The notes under the pieces were generated by a model. It was given only the letters and a program-made list of their open reading frames with translations. It was not told the DNA's origin and searched no databases. A program made the translations under genes and the position numbers. Shown one piece after another: positions 1-8,868 of a stretch of 64,000 nt of DNA. Source of the stretch: an uncultured Sutterella sp. (GTDB lineage Bacteria > Pseudomonadota > Gammaproteobacteria > Burkholderiales > Burkholderiaceae_F); assembly GCA_900544335.1 (NCBI GenBank), contig UQUS01000006.1, forward strand, positions 1 to 64,000, given 5' to 3'. Position 1 is the first letter of the stretch; the number at the start of each line of letters is the position of its first letter.

Positions 1-57
1 TATATGAAGTCTGCGCCTGGCTTGCGCGGCTTATATCCCCGCCCTGAACGACGGCGC

Positions 58-86
58 TTTACGCCGCTGTCGGTAACCCCTATAAT
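58..86 (+). promoter_or_regulatory. sigma70 promoter of the glyA-rib operon
   Basis: A -35 box TTTACG (58-63) and a perfect -10 box TATAAT (81-86) are separated by 17 bp, the optimal spacing. The start codon of glyA follows at 165, giving a leader of roughly 70 nt. No other promoter of this quality is visible before thiL, so it probably drives glyA to nusB. Confidence 0.6.
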
Positions 87-164
87 CGGATTCCATCTTT
101 TTCCTGAAATCAAGATATTGTGGTTTCAGGCGCTGAATCTTTGTTTTTATGTCGTGAGGTTGAG

Positions 165-1436
165 ATGTTTGAAAATAAAACGATTGCCCAGGTCGATCCT
201 GAGTTGTGGGGATTTATCCAGGACGAACAACGTCGTCAGGAAGACCACATCGAGTTAATCGCCAGTGAAAACTACACAAGCCCGGCGGTCATGCAGGCCC
301 AGGGTAGTTGTCTGACGAACAAGTACGCCGAAGGCTATCCCGGACATCGGTATTACGGCGGATGCGAAAACGTCGACAATGTCGAGCGTCTGGCTATTGC
401 CCGCGCGAAGGCGCTTTTTTGCGATCCCTTGGGAATCGATATGATGGTCAACGTGCAACCGCACTCGGGAGCACAAGCCAATATGGCCGCGTTCATGGCG
501 GTTTTGCAGCCCGGCGATACGGTCATGGGCATGAGCCTTGCGGACGGCGGGCACCTGTCGCACGGCATGCGCCTTAACTTTTCGGGGCGCTACTTCCGTG
601 TCGTGAGTTACGGTCTTAAGCAAGACGAAACCATCGATTACGATGAAGTCGAACGCCTGGCTTTGGAACACAAACCGAAGCTTATTGTGGCCGGGGCCTC
701 GGCCTATTCGCTTAAGATTGACTTTGCGCGTTTTGCCCAAATTGCCCACAAGGTCGGGGCCCTTTTGATGGCCGACATTGCGCACTATGCGGCGCTTGTG
801 GCAGGAGGTGTTTATCCCACGCCCTTCGGCTATGCCGATATCGTGACGACGACCACACACAAGAGCCTGCGTGGTCCGCGCGGCGGGGTGATTTTTGCGC
901 GTCCGGAATTGGAAAAGGCCATTAATTCGGCGGTTTTCCCGGGCACGCAGGGCGGTCCCTTGATGCATGTGATTGCCGCCAAGGCCGTTGCCTTCGGAGA
1001 AGCGTTAAAGCCTGAATTTAAGACCTATGCTGCGCAGATTGTCACCAATGCCAAGGTTTTGGCCGAAACCCTTGAGTCGCGCGGTCTTCGCATTGTCTCG
1101 GGCGGCACCGAAAGTCACGTGATGCTCGTGGATTTGCGTAGCAAGGGCGTCACAGGGCGTGAGGCGCAAGATTTGCTCGGACGGGCCAACATCACCGTCA
1201 ATAAAAACGCCATTCACAACGATCCGCAAAAGCCGACCGTCACGTCGGGTATTCGTTTGGGAACGCCGGCAGTGACAACGCGAGGCTGTAAAGAGGCCGA
1301 GATGGTCTTTGTCGGAAACTTGATTGCCGACCTTTTGGATTCGCCGACCAACGAAGCGGTTTTAAATCGTGTGCACTCTCAAGTGCTTGCCTTAACGGAG
1401 CGCTTCCCGGTTTATTCGCAAAATCAGGGGGCTTAA
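165..1436 (+). CDS. glyA: serine hydroxymethyltransferase
   Basis: This PLP enzyme interconverts serine plus tetrahydrofolate with glycine plus 5,10-methylene-tetrahydrofolate in the cytosol and is the main source of one-carbon units. The 423-residue product shows the family N-terminus (ELIASENYTSPAV) and the PLP-lysine motif TTTTHKSLRGPRGG near residue 230. An upstream in-frame GTG at 120 would add 15 residues, but those do not look like the family and ATG 165 follows a GAGGT ribosome binding site. It opens the operon and ends 3 bp before nrdR. The glyA-nrdR-rib order is common in proteobacteria. Confidence 0.97.
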   Translation: MFENKTIAQVDPELWGFIQDEQRRQEDHIELIASENYTSPAVMQAQGSCLTNKYAEGYPGHRYYGGCENVDNVERLAIARAKALFCDPLGIDMMVNVQPHSGAQANMAAFMAVLQPGDTVMGMSLADGGHLSHGMRLNFSGRYFRVVSYGLKQDETIDYDEVERLALEHKPKLIVAGASAYSLKIDFARFAQIAHKVGALLMADIAHYAALVAGGVYPTPFGYADIVTTTTHKSLRGPRGGVIFARPELEKAINSAVFPGTQGGPLMHVIAAKAVAFGEALKPEFKTYAAQIVTNAKVLAETLESRGLRIVSGGTESHVMLVDLRSKGVTGREAQDLLGRANITVNKNAIHNDPQKPTVTSGIRLGTPAVTTRGCKEAEMVFVGNLIADLLDSPTNEAVLNRVHSQVLALTERFPVYSQNQGA

Positions 1437-1439
1437 GGC

Positions 1440-1907
1440 ATGCGTTGCCCCTTTTGTAAAAGCAAGGATACGGCCGTCATCGATTCGCGTGCGAGCGAGG
1501 ACGGCTTTTCCATTCGCCGCCGCCGGGAATGCGGCGAATGCGGCAAGCGCTTTACGACGTTCGAGCGCGTGGAACTGAACATGCCGACCGTCGTCAAGCG
1601 CACGGGGCTCAAGCGTGAGTACGACCGCGAAAAGATTCGTGCATCCATGAAGCTTGCGCTACGCAAGAGGCCGGTCGGAAACGATCGCATCGAGGAGGCC
1701 ATCGGATTTATCGAGCAGCAGATTCGGACGCTCGGTGAGCGGGAAGTGACGTCCATGCAAATCGGTGAGTTTGTCCTCGAACAGCTCAAAAAGCTTGACT
1801 TAGTGGCCTACATTCGTTTTGCCAGTGTGTACTTTAATGTCGAAAACCCCGAAGGGTTCCAAAAGCTTATGCGCGAACTTGAAGGAATCGATCGTCGAAA
1901 GCACTAA
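1440..1907 (+). CDS. nrdR: transcriptional repressor NrdR
   Basis: NrdR senses ATP/dATP and represses ribonucleotide reductase genes by binding NrdR boxes. The 155-residue length is typical. The N-terminal zinc ribbon is complete, with Cys3, Cys6, Cys31 and Cys34, followed by an ATP-cone domain (from about residue 48, PTVVKRTG). It lies 3 bp after glyA and 14 bp before ribD, so it is co-transcribed. Its targets (nrd genes) are not in this window. Confidence 0.97.
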   Translation: MRCPFCKSKDTAVIDSRASEDGFSIRRRRECGECGKRFTTFERVELNMPTVVKRTGLKREYDREKIRASMKLALRKRPVGNDRIEEAIGFIEQQIRTLGEREVTSMQIGEFVLEQLKKLDLVAYIRFASVYFNVENPEGFQKLMRELEGIDRRKH

Positions 1908-1921
1908 GGAGCGCGTGCGCT

Positions 1922-3016
1922 ATGGTGCCTTGCGATGAGACTTGGATGCACGAGGCCCTGAAGGAAGGGCGTAAAGCCGCTGAGATTTCCGCTCCGAATC
2001 CGGCTGTCGGCTGTGTTCTGGTCCGGGACGGAAAAGAGCTTTCCCGCGGTCACACCCAAAAGCCCGGGGGCAACCACGCCGAAATTGAAGCCATCGAAGC
2101 GGCAAGAAAAGCCGGACTTTCCGTGCGCGGGGCCACGGCGTATGTGACGCTTGAGCCCTGCTCGCATCAGGGAAGAACACCGCCGTGCGCTAAGCGCTTG
2201 ATTGCCGAGGGTATTTCCCGAGTGGTCTTTGCCGTCCGAGATCCCAATCCCCTTGTTTGCGGTCGGGGAGAGGCGATGCTACGCGATGCGGGTATCGACG
2301 TGACATCCGGCGTTTGCGAGGCCGAAGCCAGGCAGGCGCATGCCGGATTTTTCTCGTGCGTCACACGCCGCAGGCCGTGGGTGCGCTTAAAGTCAGCTGT
2401 TTCGCTTGACGGGCGCACGGCGCTTGAAAACGGCATCAGTCAATGGATTACGGGGTCTAAAGCGCGTGAAGATGCACACCGGTATCGCGCGCTCTCGCAG
2501 GGCATTTTGACGGGCATCGGAACGGTTCTTGCCGATAATCCGCGTCTTAATGTACGTCTTGAAGGGGTTCACCCGAATCCGACAAAGTACATCATCGATC
2601 CGCGTGCGCAAACCCCCGTGACGGCGGCAGTTTTAACCGGGGCGAAGACCGTATTGTTTGTCTCGGAAGTTGCCTTACCGGACAAAATCGCTGCTTTAAA
2701 AAGTGCCGGGGCCGAGGTCCTTACGATGCCGACGGACCGAGAAGGACATTTTGACTTGCGTCAGATTCTTGAGGCGATTGCCGCGCAAGGCGTGAACGAC
2801 CTTCTTTTGGAGGCCGGAGCGCGACTTAGCGGGGCTTTTCTGCAGGCTTGTCTCGTCGATGAACTTCTCGTTTATATGGCGCCTGCCTTAATCGGGCCGG
2901 GAAAGCCGCTTGCCGACCTTGCAGCGAAAACGCGTATGGACCAAGTGGCGCGTTGGCAGTTTGTCTCCGTTACGCCGGTCGGCGAAGATGTTCGACTGAT
3001 TTTAAGAGCCATTTAA
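1922..3016 (+). CDS. ribD: bifunctional riboflavin deaminase/reductase RibD
   Basis: RibD carries out the second and third steps of riboflavin synthesis: deamination of the pyrimidinone ring and then NADPH-dependent reduction of the ribose side chain. The N-terminal deaminase has the zinc site HAE (residues 52-54) with Cys80 and Cys89 (PCSHQGRTPPC). The C-terminal reductase runs from about residue 150. The 364-residue length is normal. AAGGAG lies about 10 bp before ATG 1922. No FMN riboswitch precedes it, so flavin control is not visible here. Confidence 0.96.
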   Translation: MVPCDETWMHEALKEGRKAAEISAPNPAVGCVLVRDGKELSRGHTQKPGGNHAEIEAIEAARKAGLSVRGATAYVTLEPCSHQGRTPPCAKRLIAEGISRVVFAVRDPNPLVCGRGEAMLRDAGIDVTSGVCEAEARQAHAGFFSCVTRRRPWVRLKSAVSLDGRTALENGISQWITGSKAREDAHRYRALSQGILTGIGTVLADNPRLNVRLEGVHPNPTKYIIDPRAQTPVTAAVLTGAKTVLFVSEVALPDKIAALKSAGAEVLTMPTDREGHFDLRQILEAIAAQGVNDLLLEAGARLSGAFLQACLVDELLVYMAPALIGPGKPLADLAAKTRMDQVARWQFVSVTPVGEDVRLILRAI

Positions 3017-3033
3017 TAAGAAGGATTTTCACT

Positions 3034-3660
3034 ATGTTTACCGGAATTATTCAAGCCGTCGGACGCGTCCGAGAGCCCGAAAAACTCGGCTCGGGCCTGC
3101 ATTTGACGATTGTATGCCCGCCTGCATTTGACCTTAAGAGCGTGCGTATCGGCGATTCGATTGCCGTGAACGGTGCGTGTATGACGGTCGTGAGCAAAAC
3201 GGACGACAGTTTCAGTATCGATGTCAGTGCCGAGAGCCTCTCGAAGACCTGCGGCCTAAATACGTTTGGCGAAGTGAACTTGGAAAAAGCCTTGAAGTTA
3301 GGCGATAGCATCGACGGACATTTGGTGAGCGGTCATGTGGACGGCGTCGGTCAGGTCGAGTCCTTTGAAAAGATTGACGAAAGTTATCGACTCATCGTGC
3401 GCGCGCCTGTCAAACTCTCTCCGTATTTTGCCTACAAGGGATCGGTTGCCGTCAACGGCGTCTCTCTCACGATCAATTCCGTGGAAGATACGGCCATGGG
3501 GGCGCTCATTTCCATTAACCTTATTCCGCATACGTTGGTTGCCACGACGCTCAAAAATTTAAAAGCGCAGGACATGGTCAATTTGGAGGTCGATACCATC
3601 GCACGCTACGTCGAGCGCATGATGCGCCTTCAAAACAATGCCGAAAATGAATTAATCTAA
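3034..3660 (+). CDS. ribE: riboflavin synthase, alpha subunit
   Basis: It catalyses the dismutation of two 6,7-dimethyl-8-ribityllumazine molecules to riboflavin. The 208-residue protein begins with the diagnostic MFTGIIQAVG and consists of two homologous lumazine-binding barrels (the second starts around residue 98 with the DGHLVSGHVDGVG region). A longer reading frame opens at 2953 inside ribD, but the start at 3034 matches the family and has AAGGA upstream. It partners with RibH, encoded 47 bp downstream. Confidence 0.96.
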   Translation: MFTGIIQAVGRVREPEKLGSGLHLTIVCPPAFDLKSVRIGDSIAVNGACMTVVSKTDDSFSIDVSAESLSKTCGLNTFGEVNLEKALKLGDSIDGHLVSGHVDGVGQVESFEKIDESYRLIVRAPVKLSPYFAYKGSVAVNGVSLTINSVEDTAMGALISINLIPHTLVATTLKNLKAQDMVNLEVDTIARYVERMMRLQNNAENELI

Positions 3661-3707
3661 TTTACAATGGCACCGAAAGATTTCATCCGGACACAAAGGA
3701 GGACCGT

Positions 3708-4208
3708 ATGTCGCAAGTGGATGTGATTGAAAGAAACATGGACGGTAAGAATCTGCAAATCGGCATTGTGGTTTCCCGGTTCAATGAATACGCCGGTAAA
3801 GAGTTGTATGCCGCGTGCCTGGAAGAGTTAAAGCGCCTCGGTGTGAAGGAAAAACACATCACGAAGGTGACGGTTCCCGGGGCTCTTGAAACTCCGCTTG
3901 TGCTTTCCAAATTAGCCGGTACCGGCGAGTACGATGCCCTCATTGCGTTGGGTGCCGTCATCAAGGGCGAAACCTACCACTTCGAACTTGTGGCTGAGGA
4001 ATCGGCGCGCGGGGTTTCTCGGGTGGCTTTGGAATACGGCATTCCGATTGCCAACGGTATTCTGACGTGCTACTCCGATGAGCAGTGCAAGGAACGCACC
4101 AAGATTAAGGGAACCGATTGCGCCCAGTGCGCCGTCGAAATGGCCAATTTAGTGGCCGAATTTCCGATTATCGATGAATTTGAGGATGACGACTTTAATG
4201 ACGACTAA
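3708..4208 (+). CDS. ribH: 6,7-dimethyl-8-ribityllumazine synthase
   Basis: RibH condenses the RibD product with 3,4-dihydroxy-2-butanone 4-phosphate. The catalytic loop GETYHFE with His91 is present, and the substrate loop RFNEY is at residues 24-28. An excellent AAAGGAGG site precedes ATG 3708. The acidic C-terminal tail (DEFEDDDFNDD) is encoded by the sequence in which nusB starts. In many betaproteobacteria ribBA sits between ribE and ribH. It is absent here, so butanone phosphate synthase must be encoded elsewhere. Confidence 0.96.
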   Translation: MSQVDVIERNMDGKNLQIGIVVSRFNEYAGKELYAACLEELKRLGVKEKHITKVTVPGALETPLVLSKLAGTGEYDALIALGAVIKGETYHFELVAEESARGVSRVALEYGIPIANGILTCYSDEQCKERTKIKGTDCAQCAVEMANLVAEFPIIDEFEDDDFNDD

Positions 4209-4704
4209 GGAGCATTTGCCCGTCGGCGGAGCCCGTCGTCGGGCGCGCGAGTTTGCGCTGTTAGGCGTCTATCAGTCTATCATCGACCCGGATGCGGATT
4301 TTTCGACCATTGAAACGGGCTTGACGGATGTTTTAACAGACGAAAACGACGGACCCTTGGCTTGCGAGCTCGACGTGGATGATTTCAAGTCGTGCGACCG
4401 CGAGTTTTATCGGACGATTTTGACCGGCGTTTTATCCGAGCGTGATGCTCTTATGGAGCTTTTAGCCAAGCATGTCGACCGGGATCCTGCGCGTCTTTCC
4501 GTCATCGAGCGGGCGTGCCTGATGATTGGCGCGTGGGAGTTAAAGCACTGTCCGGAAAATCCGTATCGCGTCATTATCAATGAGGCGGTGGAACTTACAA
4601 AGCAATTCGGTGCGGACAAAGGTTACCGACTTGTCAACGGAGTTCTTGACAAGGTGGCGCTTGACGTGCGCCCTGACGAAGTCGCTGCACAGCACGCGTC
4701 ATAG
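4198..4704 (+). CDS. nusB: transcription antitermination factor NusB
   Basis: NusB binds boxA RNA with NusE (S10) and promotes antitermination of rRNA operons. The 168-residue product has the ARRRAREFALLGVYQ start and the C-terminal signature NEAVELTKQFGADKGYRLVNGVLDKVA. It is about 30 residues longer than the E. coli protein because of an acidic insertion near residues 35-65. ATG 4198 overlaps the end of ribH by 11 bp; in-frame ATGs at 4174 and 4186 are alternatives. GAGG at 4182-4185 is the likely binding site, so translation is probably coupled to ribH. Confidence 0.93.
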   Translation: MTTKEHLPVGGARRRAREFALLGVYQSIIDPDADFSTIETGLTDVLTDENDGPLACELDVDDFKSCDREFYRTILTGVLSERDALMELLAKHVDRDPARLSVIERACLMIGAWELKHCPENPYRVIINEAVELTKQFGADKGYRLVNGVLDKVALDVRPDEVAAQHAS

Positions 4705-4736
4705 TCGCACGCGACAGACTCCGTACTACAATCTAG

Positions 4737-4773
4737 GCGTCCGATGTCTTTAAAAAAGAACGGACGCTTTTTT
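4737..4773 (+). terminator. intrinsic terminator after nusB
   Basis: Arms GCGTCCG (4737-4743) and CGGACGC (4761-4767) enclose a loop that can itself pair (TCTTT with AAAGA), followed by six T. It closes the glyA-nusB operon 22 bp before thiL. Confidence 0.8.
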
Positions 4774-4794
4774 GTCTGAGGGGGATCAATCGTC

Positions 4795-5793
4795 ATGGCT
4801 CAATCGGGCGAATTTTCGATTATCGATCGGTATTTCACGCATGCCGCGTTCGGCGCCTGGACCAGTAAAGGCGTCGGGGATGACTGCGCCATTATCGACG
4901 CGGGGGCAACGCGCCTTGCCGTTACAACCGACATGACAACCGTCGGCGTGCATTTTCCGGTCTCTACGCGCCCGGAAGATATCGGCTACAAGGCCCTTGC
5001 TGTCAACTTGTCGGACCTGGCGGCTTCCGGAGCCGTGCCGCGCGCTTTTTTCCTCTCGATTGCCTTGCCTGAGCGCGATGACGCATGGCTTGCCGCCTTC
5101 ACGCACGGCTTGATGGCGCTTTCAAAAGAAGCCAATTGCCCGCTCCTAGGCGGAGATACGACGCGTACGGCTCAGGTCGGTGAAAAACGGGCTCCCACCG
5201 TCATTTCCATTACGGCACTCGGGGAGTTGCCGCCTCAGACGGGACTGACGCGTGCAGGCGCCCGTGCGGGCGATGACATCTATGTCTCGGGAACGCTCGG
5301 AGCGGCGTGGGCGGCGCTACACCACTTAACGGGGGATTTAACGCTTTCGGCCGAGGCGTTTCCCGCTGCCTTACATCGCTTAGAGCACCCCGAGGCACGC
5401 AATGCCCTCGGAACGGCGCTTTTGAGTGCCGCGAGTGCCTGTGCGGACATTTCCGACGGATTGGCGCAAGATTTGCGTCACATCCTCAATCGCAGTGATG
5501 TCGGCGCGGAACTTTTGCTCGAAGCCATTCCGGCCGACCCCTCGGTGCGTTCTTTGCGCCGGAATCAGCTTGTAACCGCACTTTTAAGCGGCGGCGATGA
5601 CTATGAACTTGTCTTTACGGCGCCTGCGGAAAAACGGGGGCTTGTTGAGCAAGCCTCCATCAGTGCCCTCACACCGATTACTCGCATCGGACGCATTGTC
5701 AGCAAGGATGCACAAACGCACCGTTTGACGGTTCGCGATGCCGCCGGGCGTCCTTTGCCGCTAACATCCGAAGGATTCGATCACTTTAACTAA
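4795..5793 (+). CDS. thiL: thiamine-monophosphate kinase
   Basis: ThiL phosphorylates thiamine monophosphate to the active cofactor thiamine diphosphate. The 332-residue protein has the family N-terminus (GEFSIIDRYF), the Mg-ATP motif GVGDDCAI near residue 27, TTDMTTVGVHF, and the AIR-synthase-like C-terminal domain with GGDDYELVFT. A GAGGGGG sequence precedes ATG 4795. It is followed after 12 bp by pgpA; nusB-thiL-pgpA is a widespread proteobacterial order. Confidence 0.96.
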   Translation: MAQSGEFSIIDRYFTHAAFGAWTSKGVGDDCAIIDAGATRLAVTTDMTTVGVHFPVSTRPEDIGYKALAVNLSDLAASGAVPRAFFLSIALPERDDAWLAAFTHGLMALSKEANCPLLGGDTTRTAQVGEKRAPTVISITALGELPPQTGLTRAGARAGDDIYVSGTLGAAWAALHHLTGDLTLSAEAFPAALHRLEHPEARNALGTALLSAASACADISDGLAQDLRHILNRSDVGAELLLEAIPADPSVRSLRRNQLVTALLSGGDDYELVFTAPAEKRGLVEQASISALTPITRIGRIVSKDAQTHRLTVRDAAGRPLPLTSEGFDHFN

Positions 5794-5805
5794 AGGAAGA
5801 AACAC

Positions 5806-6369
5806 ATGGGTTTGAAGGAAAAATACGCAGCGGATAATCCAGCCAATACGGTGCGACCCGATTTGAAGTTTGTCTTTTCGTGCCCCGAGCACGCCATTGC
5901 ACTTTTTTTCGGTGTCGGACTTTTAAGACCGGCTCCGGGAACCTGGGGAACCGCCGCCGGTGTGTTGGTCTGGATTGCCTTAGTCCAATTTGCGCACCTT
6001 CCGGCTTCCGGCTACTTGGCACTCATTGCGGCCGGTTTGCTTCTCGGGGTTTGGGCCAGTGAGAAAACTAATCAAGATCTCGGAGTGCACGACGCCGGAT
6101 GCATCGTCATCGATGAAGTGGTCGGCGTATGGCTTGTTTTGATGATGTTTCCGCAGCATCCGATGACCTGGGTCGCTTCCTTCTTGGTTTTCCGATTCTT
6201 TGACATTATGAAATTTCCGCCCGCCGATAAGATTGACGAAAAGTTCAAGGGCGGCAAGGGCGTGATGGCCGACGATGTGGTCGCCGCTTTGTGGGCCATT
6301 GTGGCGCTCACGATTTTCGATAAAGCAGCCGGACGCTTCGGCTACACCTTCTTAGGACTTTTGTCGTGA
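5806..6369 (+). CDS. pgpA: phosphatidylglycerophosphatase A
   Basis: This inner-membrane enzyme dephosphorylates phosphatidylglycerophosphate to phosphatidylglycerol. The 187-residue product contains the family motifs GTWGTAAG (near residue 46) and the acidic DEVVGVW pair in a loop between hydrophobic segments. AAGGAAG precedes ATG 5806. Its last codons overlap the start of pncC by 4 bp (GTGA), so the two are translationally coupled. Confidence 0.94.
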   Translation: MGLKEKYAADNPANTVRPDLKFVFSCPEHAIALFFGVGLLRPAPGTWGTAAGVLVWIALVQFAHLPASGYLALIAAGLLLGVWASEKTNQDLGVHDAGCIVIDEVVGVWLVLMMFPQHPMTWVASFLVFRFFDIMKFPPADKIDEKFKGGKGVMADDVVAALWAIVALTIFDKAAGRFGYTFLGLLS

Positions 6370-6860
6370 ACGAAGACTTAGATACACTCGCTGCGGCCTT
6401 CGGCGTGGTGTGTCACAAGCGCGCGATGCATTTGGCGACGGCGGAAAGTTGCACGGGCGGACTGATTGCTGCGACGGTGACGGACATTGCCGGGTCGAGT
6501 GCTTGGTTCGATCGGGGATTTGTCGTCTATACGCCCGAAGCGAAGATGCAAATGCTCGGCGTGCAACCGGAAACCTTAAATCGCTGCGGCGTTGTGAGCG
6601 AGCCTGTGGCCCGCGAGATGGCCGTCGGGGCTTTGGCTCACTCGAAAGCCACGATTGCCGTTGCCGTCACGGGTGTTGCAGGGCCTTCGGGCGGCACGGA
6701 AAAAACGCCCGTCGGGACGGTCTGTTTCGGATTTGCTGTGAAAACGCCTCAGGGTGTGTGCGCTGAGTCTTCCGAGCAGCACTTTGCGGGCAATCGTGCC
6801 CAGGTGCGCCAAGAGACGGTTCGTTTTGCCTTAAAGACGCTGATTGCACTTTGCTCGTAA
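6366..6860 (+). CDS. pncC: nicotinamide-nucleotide amidohydrolase (CinA C-terminal type)
   Basis: PncC deamidates nicotinamide mononucleotide to nicotinate mononucleotide in NAD recycling. This is the stand-alone C-terminal domain of CinA (164 residues) with TAESCTGGLIA, including the nucleophile Ser, and the AVTGVAGPSGGT loop. It starts with GTG overlapping the pgpA stop. It is the last gene of the thiL-pgpA-pncC unit. Confidence 0.93.
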   Translation: MNEDLDTLAAAFGVVCHKRAMHLATAESCTGGLIAATVTDIAGSSAWFDRGFVVYTPEAKMQMLGVQPETLNRCGVVSEPVAREMAVGALAHSKATIAVAVTGVAGPSGGTEKTPVGTVCFGFAVKTPQGVCAESSEQHFAGNRAQVRQETVRFALKTLIALCS

Positions 6861-6870
6861 GCCGTTAAAA

Positions 6871-6896
6871 AATCCCCGAGGTTTGTCTCGGGGATC
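6871..6896 (-). terminator. intrinsic terminator of the AspT-like gene
   Basis: A perfect 9-bp stem ATCCCCGAG (6872-6880) / CTCGGGGAT (6887-6895) with a 6-nt loop. The T run lies on the minus-strand side, right after the transporter stop codon. It may also slow + transcripts from pncC, but there is no T run in that direction. Confidence 0.8.
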
Positions 6897-6901
6897 GGCT
6901 A

Positions 6902-8581
6902 TCAAACAAAAGACCAAAGGGCAACGAGAATGAGTTGCCCCGTCAGAATTCTCAAAAAGAGCGCCAAGGGATACACGGTCGAGTAAGCCACAAGTGCCGC
7001 ATTGGTCTCGCTTTGCATGCCGGCGTAGGCAAGCGCCGGGACATTCGTGTTAGCTCCGGCCAGCATCCCCATGATGTGGTGAAAGTTCATCTGGTAGCGT
7101 AGGCGTGCAAATGCACCGGTTACAAGACACGGAATGACCGTCACGGCAAGACCTAAGAGCACATACAAGGGGCCGTTTCCGTGTAAGAGGGCATTGACGA
7201 AGTTTTCGCCGGCCGACAAGCCGACGCTCGCTAAGAAGATGGCGATCCCGATTTCGCGCAGCATGAGGTTGACCGAATACGTCGTGTAGGTCACAAGCTT
7301 AATGCGCGGACCGTAGTGGCCGAGCAAAATTGCCACAATGAGGGGACCGCCCGCAAGACCGAGTTTTAACGGAACCGGAATGCCGGGAATGGCAAGCGGC
7401 ACGGATCCGATGAGAACACCGAGCAGGATTCCCAAGAAAATCACAATGATGTTCGGGTGATCGAGTTTTTGGAGTTGGTTACCCAAAAGGCTCGCTAAAC
7501 GGGCAATCGAGCGCTCCGGACCGACGCAGTACACCTTGTCGCCGAGTTGCAGCCGCAACGCCTTGTGCGGGAAAAGCTGAATACCGTTACGGTACACCCG
7601 CGTGATATTGACGCCGTCTAAGCGACTTAAGTGCAAGTCGCGCACCCGCGTGCCGTTCACGCTTTCTTGTGTCACACGAATCAGGGCCGAGCAAACGGGA
7701 GAGTGTTTGTCATTAGCCAGGTCCACGTCCGGCGTTTCCCGCCCGAAAAAGGCCAAAAGGGCCTCTTTGTCATCGGGTTCGGACACAAGACGCATGATGT
7801 CGCCCACATGCAGGACGCTATTGCCCGTCGGGCTGGAGATCGTTCCTTCGTGCAAAACGCGCGAGCAAATAAAGGAACGTCCGACAAGACGCCGCGCCTC
7901 GTGAATCGTGATGCCTTCCAAGCGCGTGTTCTGCAACTCGAGCTGAAAATAAATCGGTGCCGTGTTGGCTGCGCTTTCTTCGTCCAAAAGGCGTTTGTCT
8001 TCTTCCTTTAAGTCCACCGAAAAGAGATAACGCAGGGCAATGAGCGACAAAATCGTGGCGACGACACCCAAGGGGTAGGCACAGGCGTAGGCAACGGCAA
8101 TGGATTCACCTTGGTAGCCCATGACGTCCAGGGCTTCTTGCGTGGCGCCCAAGCCCGGGGTGTTCGTGACGGCACCGAAGTGCACGCCGAGGATTTGCGG
8201 CAGCGTAATTGTCCCGCCGAGCATGAAAAAGAGGGCAATCGTTACGGCAATACTGACCAGAACAGAAACAACCGTCAGGACATTGAGGTGTACGCCTTCG
8301 TGCTTAAAGGAGTTAAAAAACGAAGGACCGACCTGTAGGCCCATCAAATACACAAAGAAAATCAGCCCGAAGTCGCGTAAGAAACTTAAAACGGTGGGAT
8401 TGACGCGAATGCCCGCATAGTTAATCAGCAGGGCCACAAACAGCACACACGTCACACCGAAGGAAACGCCGAGGACTTTGATGCGTCCTAAGTACGTGCC
8501 TAGGGCAATGACAAATGCGTAGGTAAAAACAATGTGCCCGATCGAATCGGGATTGAGAAAAAGCTGAGATAACCAATTCAT
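6902..8581 (-). CDS. AspT/YidE-type transporter with two TrkA-C domains
   Basis: This is an inner-membrane transporter of the aspartate:alanine exchanger (AAEx) family. The 559-residue protein has a duplicated layout: about five hydrophobic helices at residues 10-195, a cytoplasmic region at 200-370 with two TrkA-C-like domains, and about six more helices to the end. Each half carries a family glycine-rich segment (GAVTNTPGLGATQEAL; GMLAGANTNVPALAY). The best-known member, AspT, swaps aspartate for alanine; YidE and YbjL are of unknown substrate. In this aspartate-centred genome a dicarboxylate or amino-acid substrate is plausible but is inference. It is followed by its own terminator. Confidence 0.85.
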   Translation of the reverse strand: MNWLSQLFLNPDSIGHIVFTYAFVIALGTYLGRIKVLGVSFGVTCVLFVALLINYAGIRVNPTVLSFLRDFGLIFFVYLMGLQVGPSFFNSFKHEGVHLNVLTVVSVLVSIAVTIALFFMLGGTITLPQILGVHFGAVTNTPGLGATQEALDVMGYQGESIAVAYACAYPLGVVATILSLIALRYLFSVDLKEEDKRLLDEESAANTAPIYFQLELQNTRLEGITIHEARRLVGRSFICSRVLHEGTISSPTGNSVLHVGDIMRLVSEPDDKEALLAFFGRETPDVDLANDKHSPVCSALIRVTQESVNGTRVRDLHLSRLDGVNITRVYRNGIQLFPHKALRLQLGDKVYCVGPERSIARLASLLGNQLQKLDHPNIIVIFLGILLGVLIGSVPLAIPGIPVPLKLGLAGGPLIVAILLGHYGPRIKLVTYTTYSVNLMLREIGIAIFLASVGLSAGENFVNALLHGNGPLYVLLGLAVTVIPCLVTGAFARLRYQMNFHHIMGMLAGANTNVPALAYAGMQSETNAALVAYSTVYPLALFLRILTGQLILVALWSFV

Positions 8582-8801
8582 GGCAACAGAGTCCCCGAGC
8601 CAGAAGGGGGACTATTTTTATAGTTATAAGGAATTCGGGCCGAATTATGGCACCCTACCAAGGGTTTCTCAATAAGAAACGCGTGCCTTGCTCCTTTGCT
8701 CAAAGGGTGATTCTCCGCTAGGACACGCAGCAAGCGCTTTGCCTTGTGACAGCGAAGGTTTTCGAATGTGTTTCAAAAGGTTGCCGTGCGAAGGCAAAAA
8801 C
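8582..8801. other. intergenic region between the transporter and groL
   Basis: The two flanking genes point the same way (-). The stretch nearest the transporter is AT-rich and contains TATAAC (8628-8623 on -) and TATAAA as possible -10 boxes without a convincing -35. I see no RNA gene in the remainder. Confidence 0.4.
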
Positions 8802-8841
8802 AAAAAACTCCGGCTCACCCTTTCCGGGGGAACCGGAGTTT
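8802..8841 (-). terminator. intrinsic terminator of groSL
   Basis: Stem AACTCCGG (8806-8813) / CCGGAGTT (8833-8840) with a 19-nt loop, followed on the minus strand by a run of six T and then TTTTT. It lies 28 bp after the groL stop. Confidence 0.8.
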
Positions 8842-8868
8842 GGTTATGTCACTGAGCGTGACGGACGA

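Noticed and set aside
4..258. 84-codon frame at the window start
   Set aside because: It spans the glyA promoter and runs out of frame into glyA; no support as a gene.
1908..3033. FMN riboswitch upstream of the rib genes
   Set aside because: The nrdR-ribD and ribD-ribE gaps are only 14-17 bp, too short for the aptamer.
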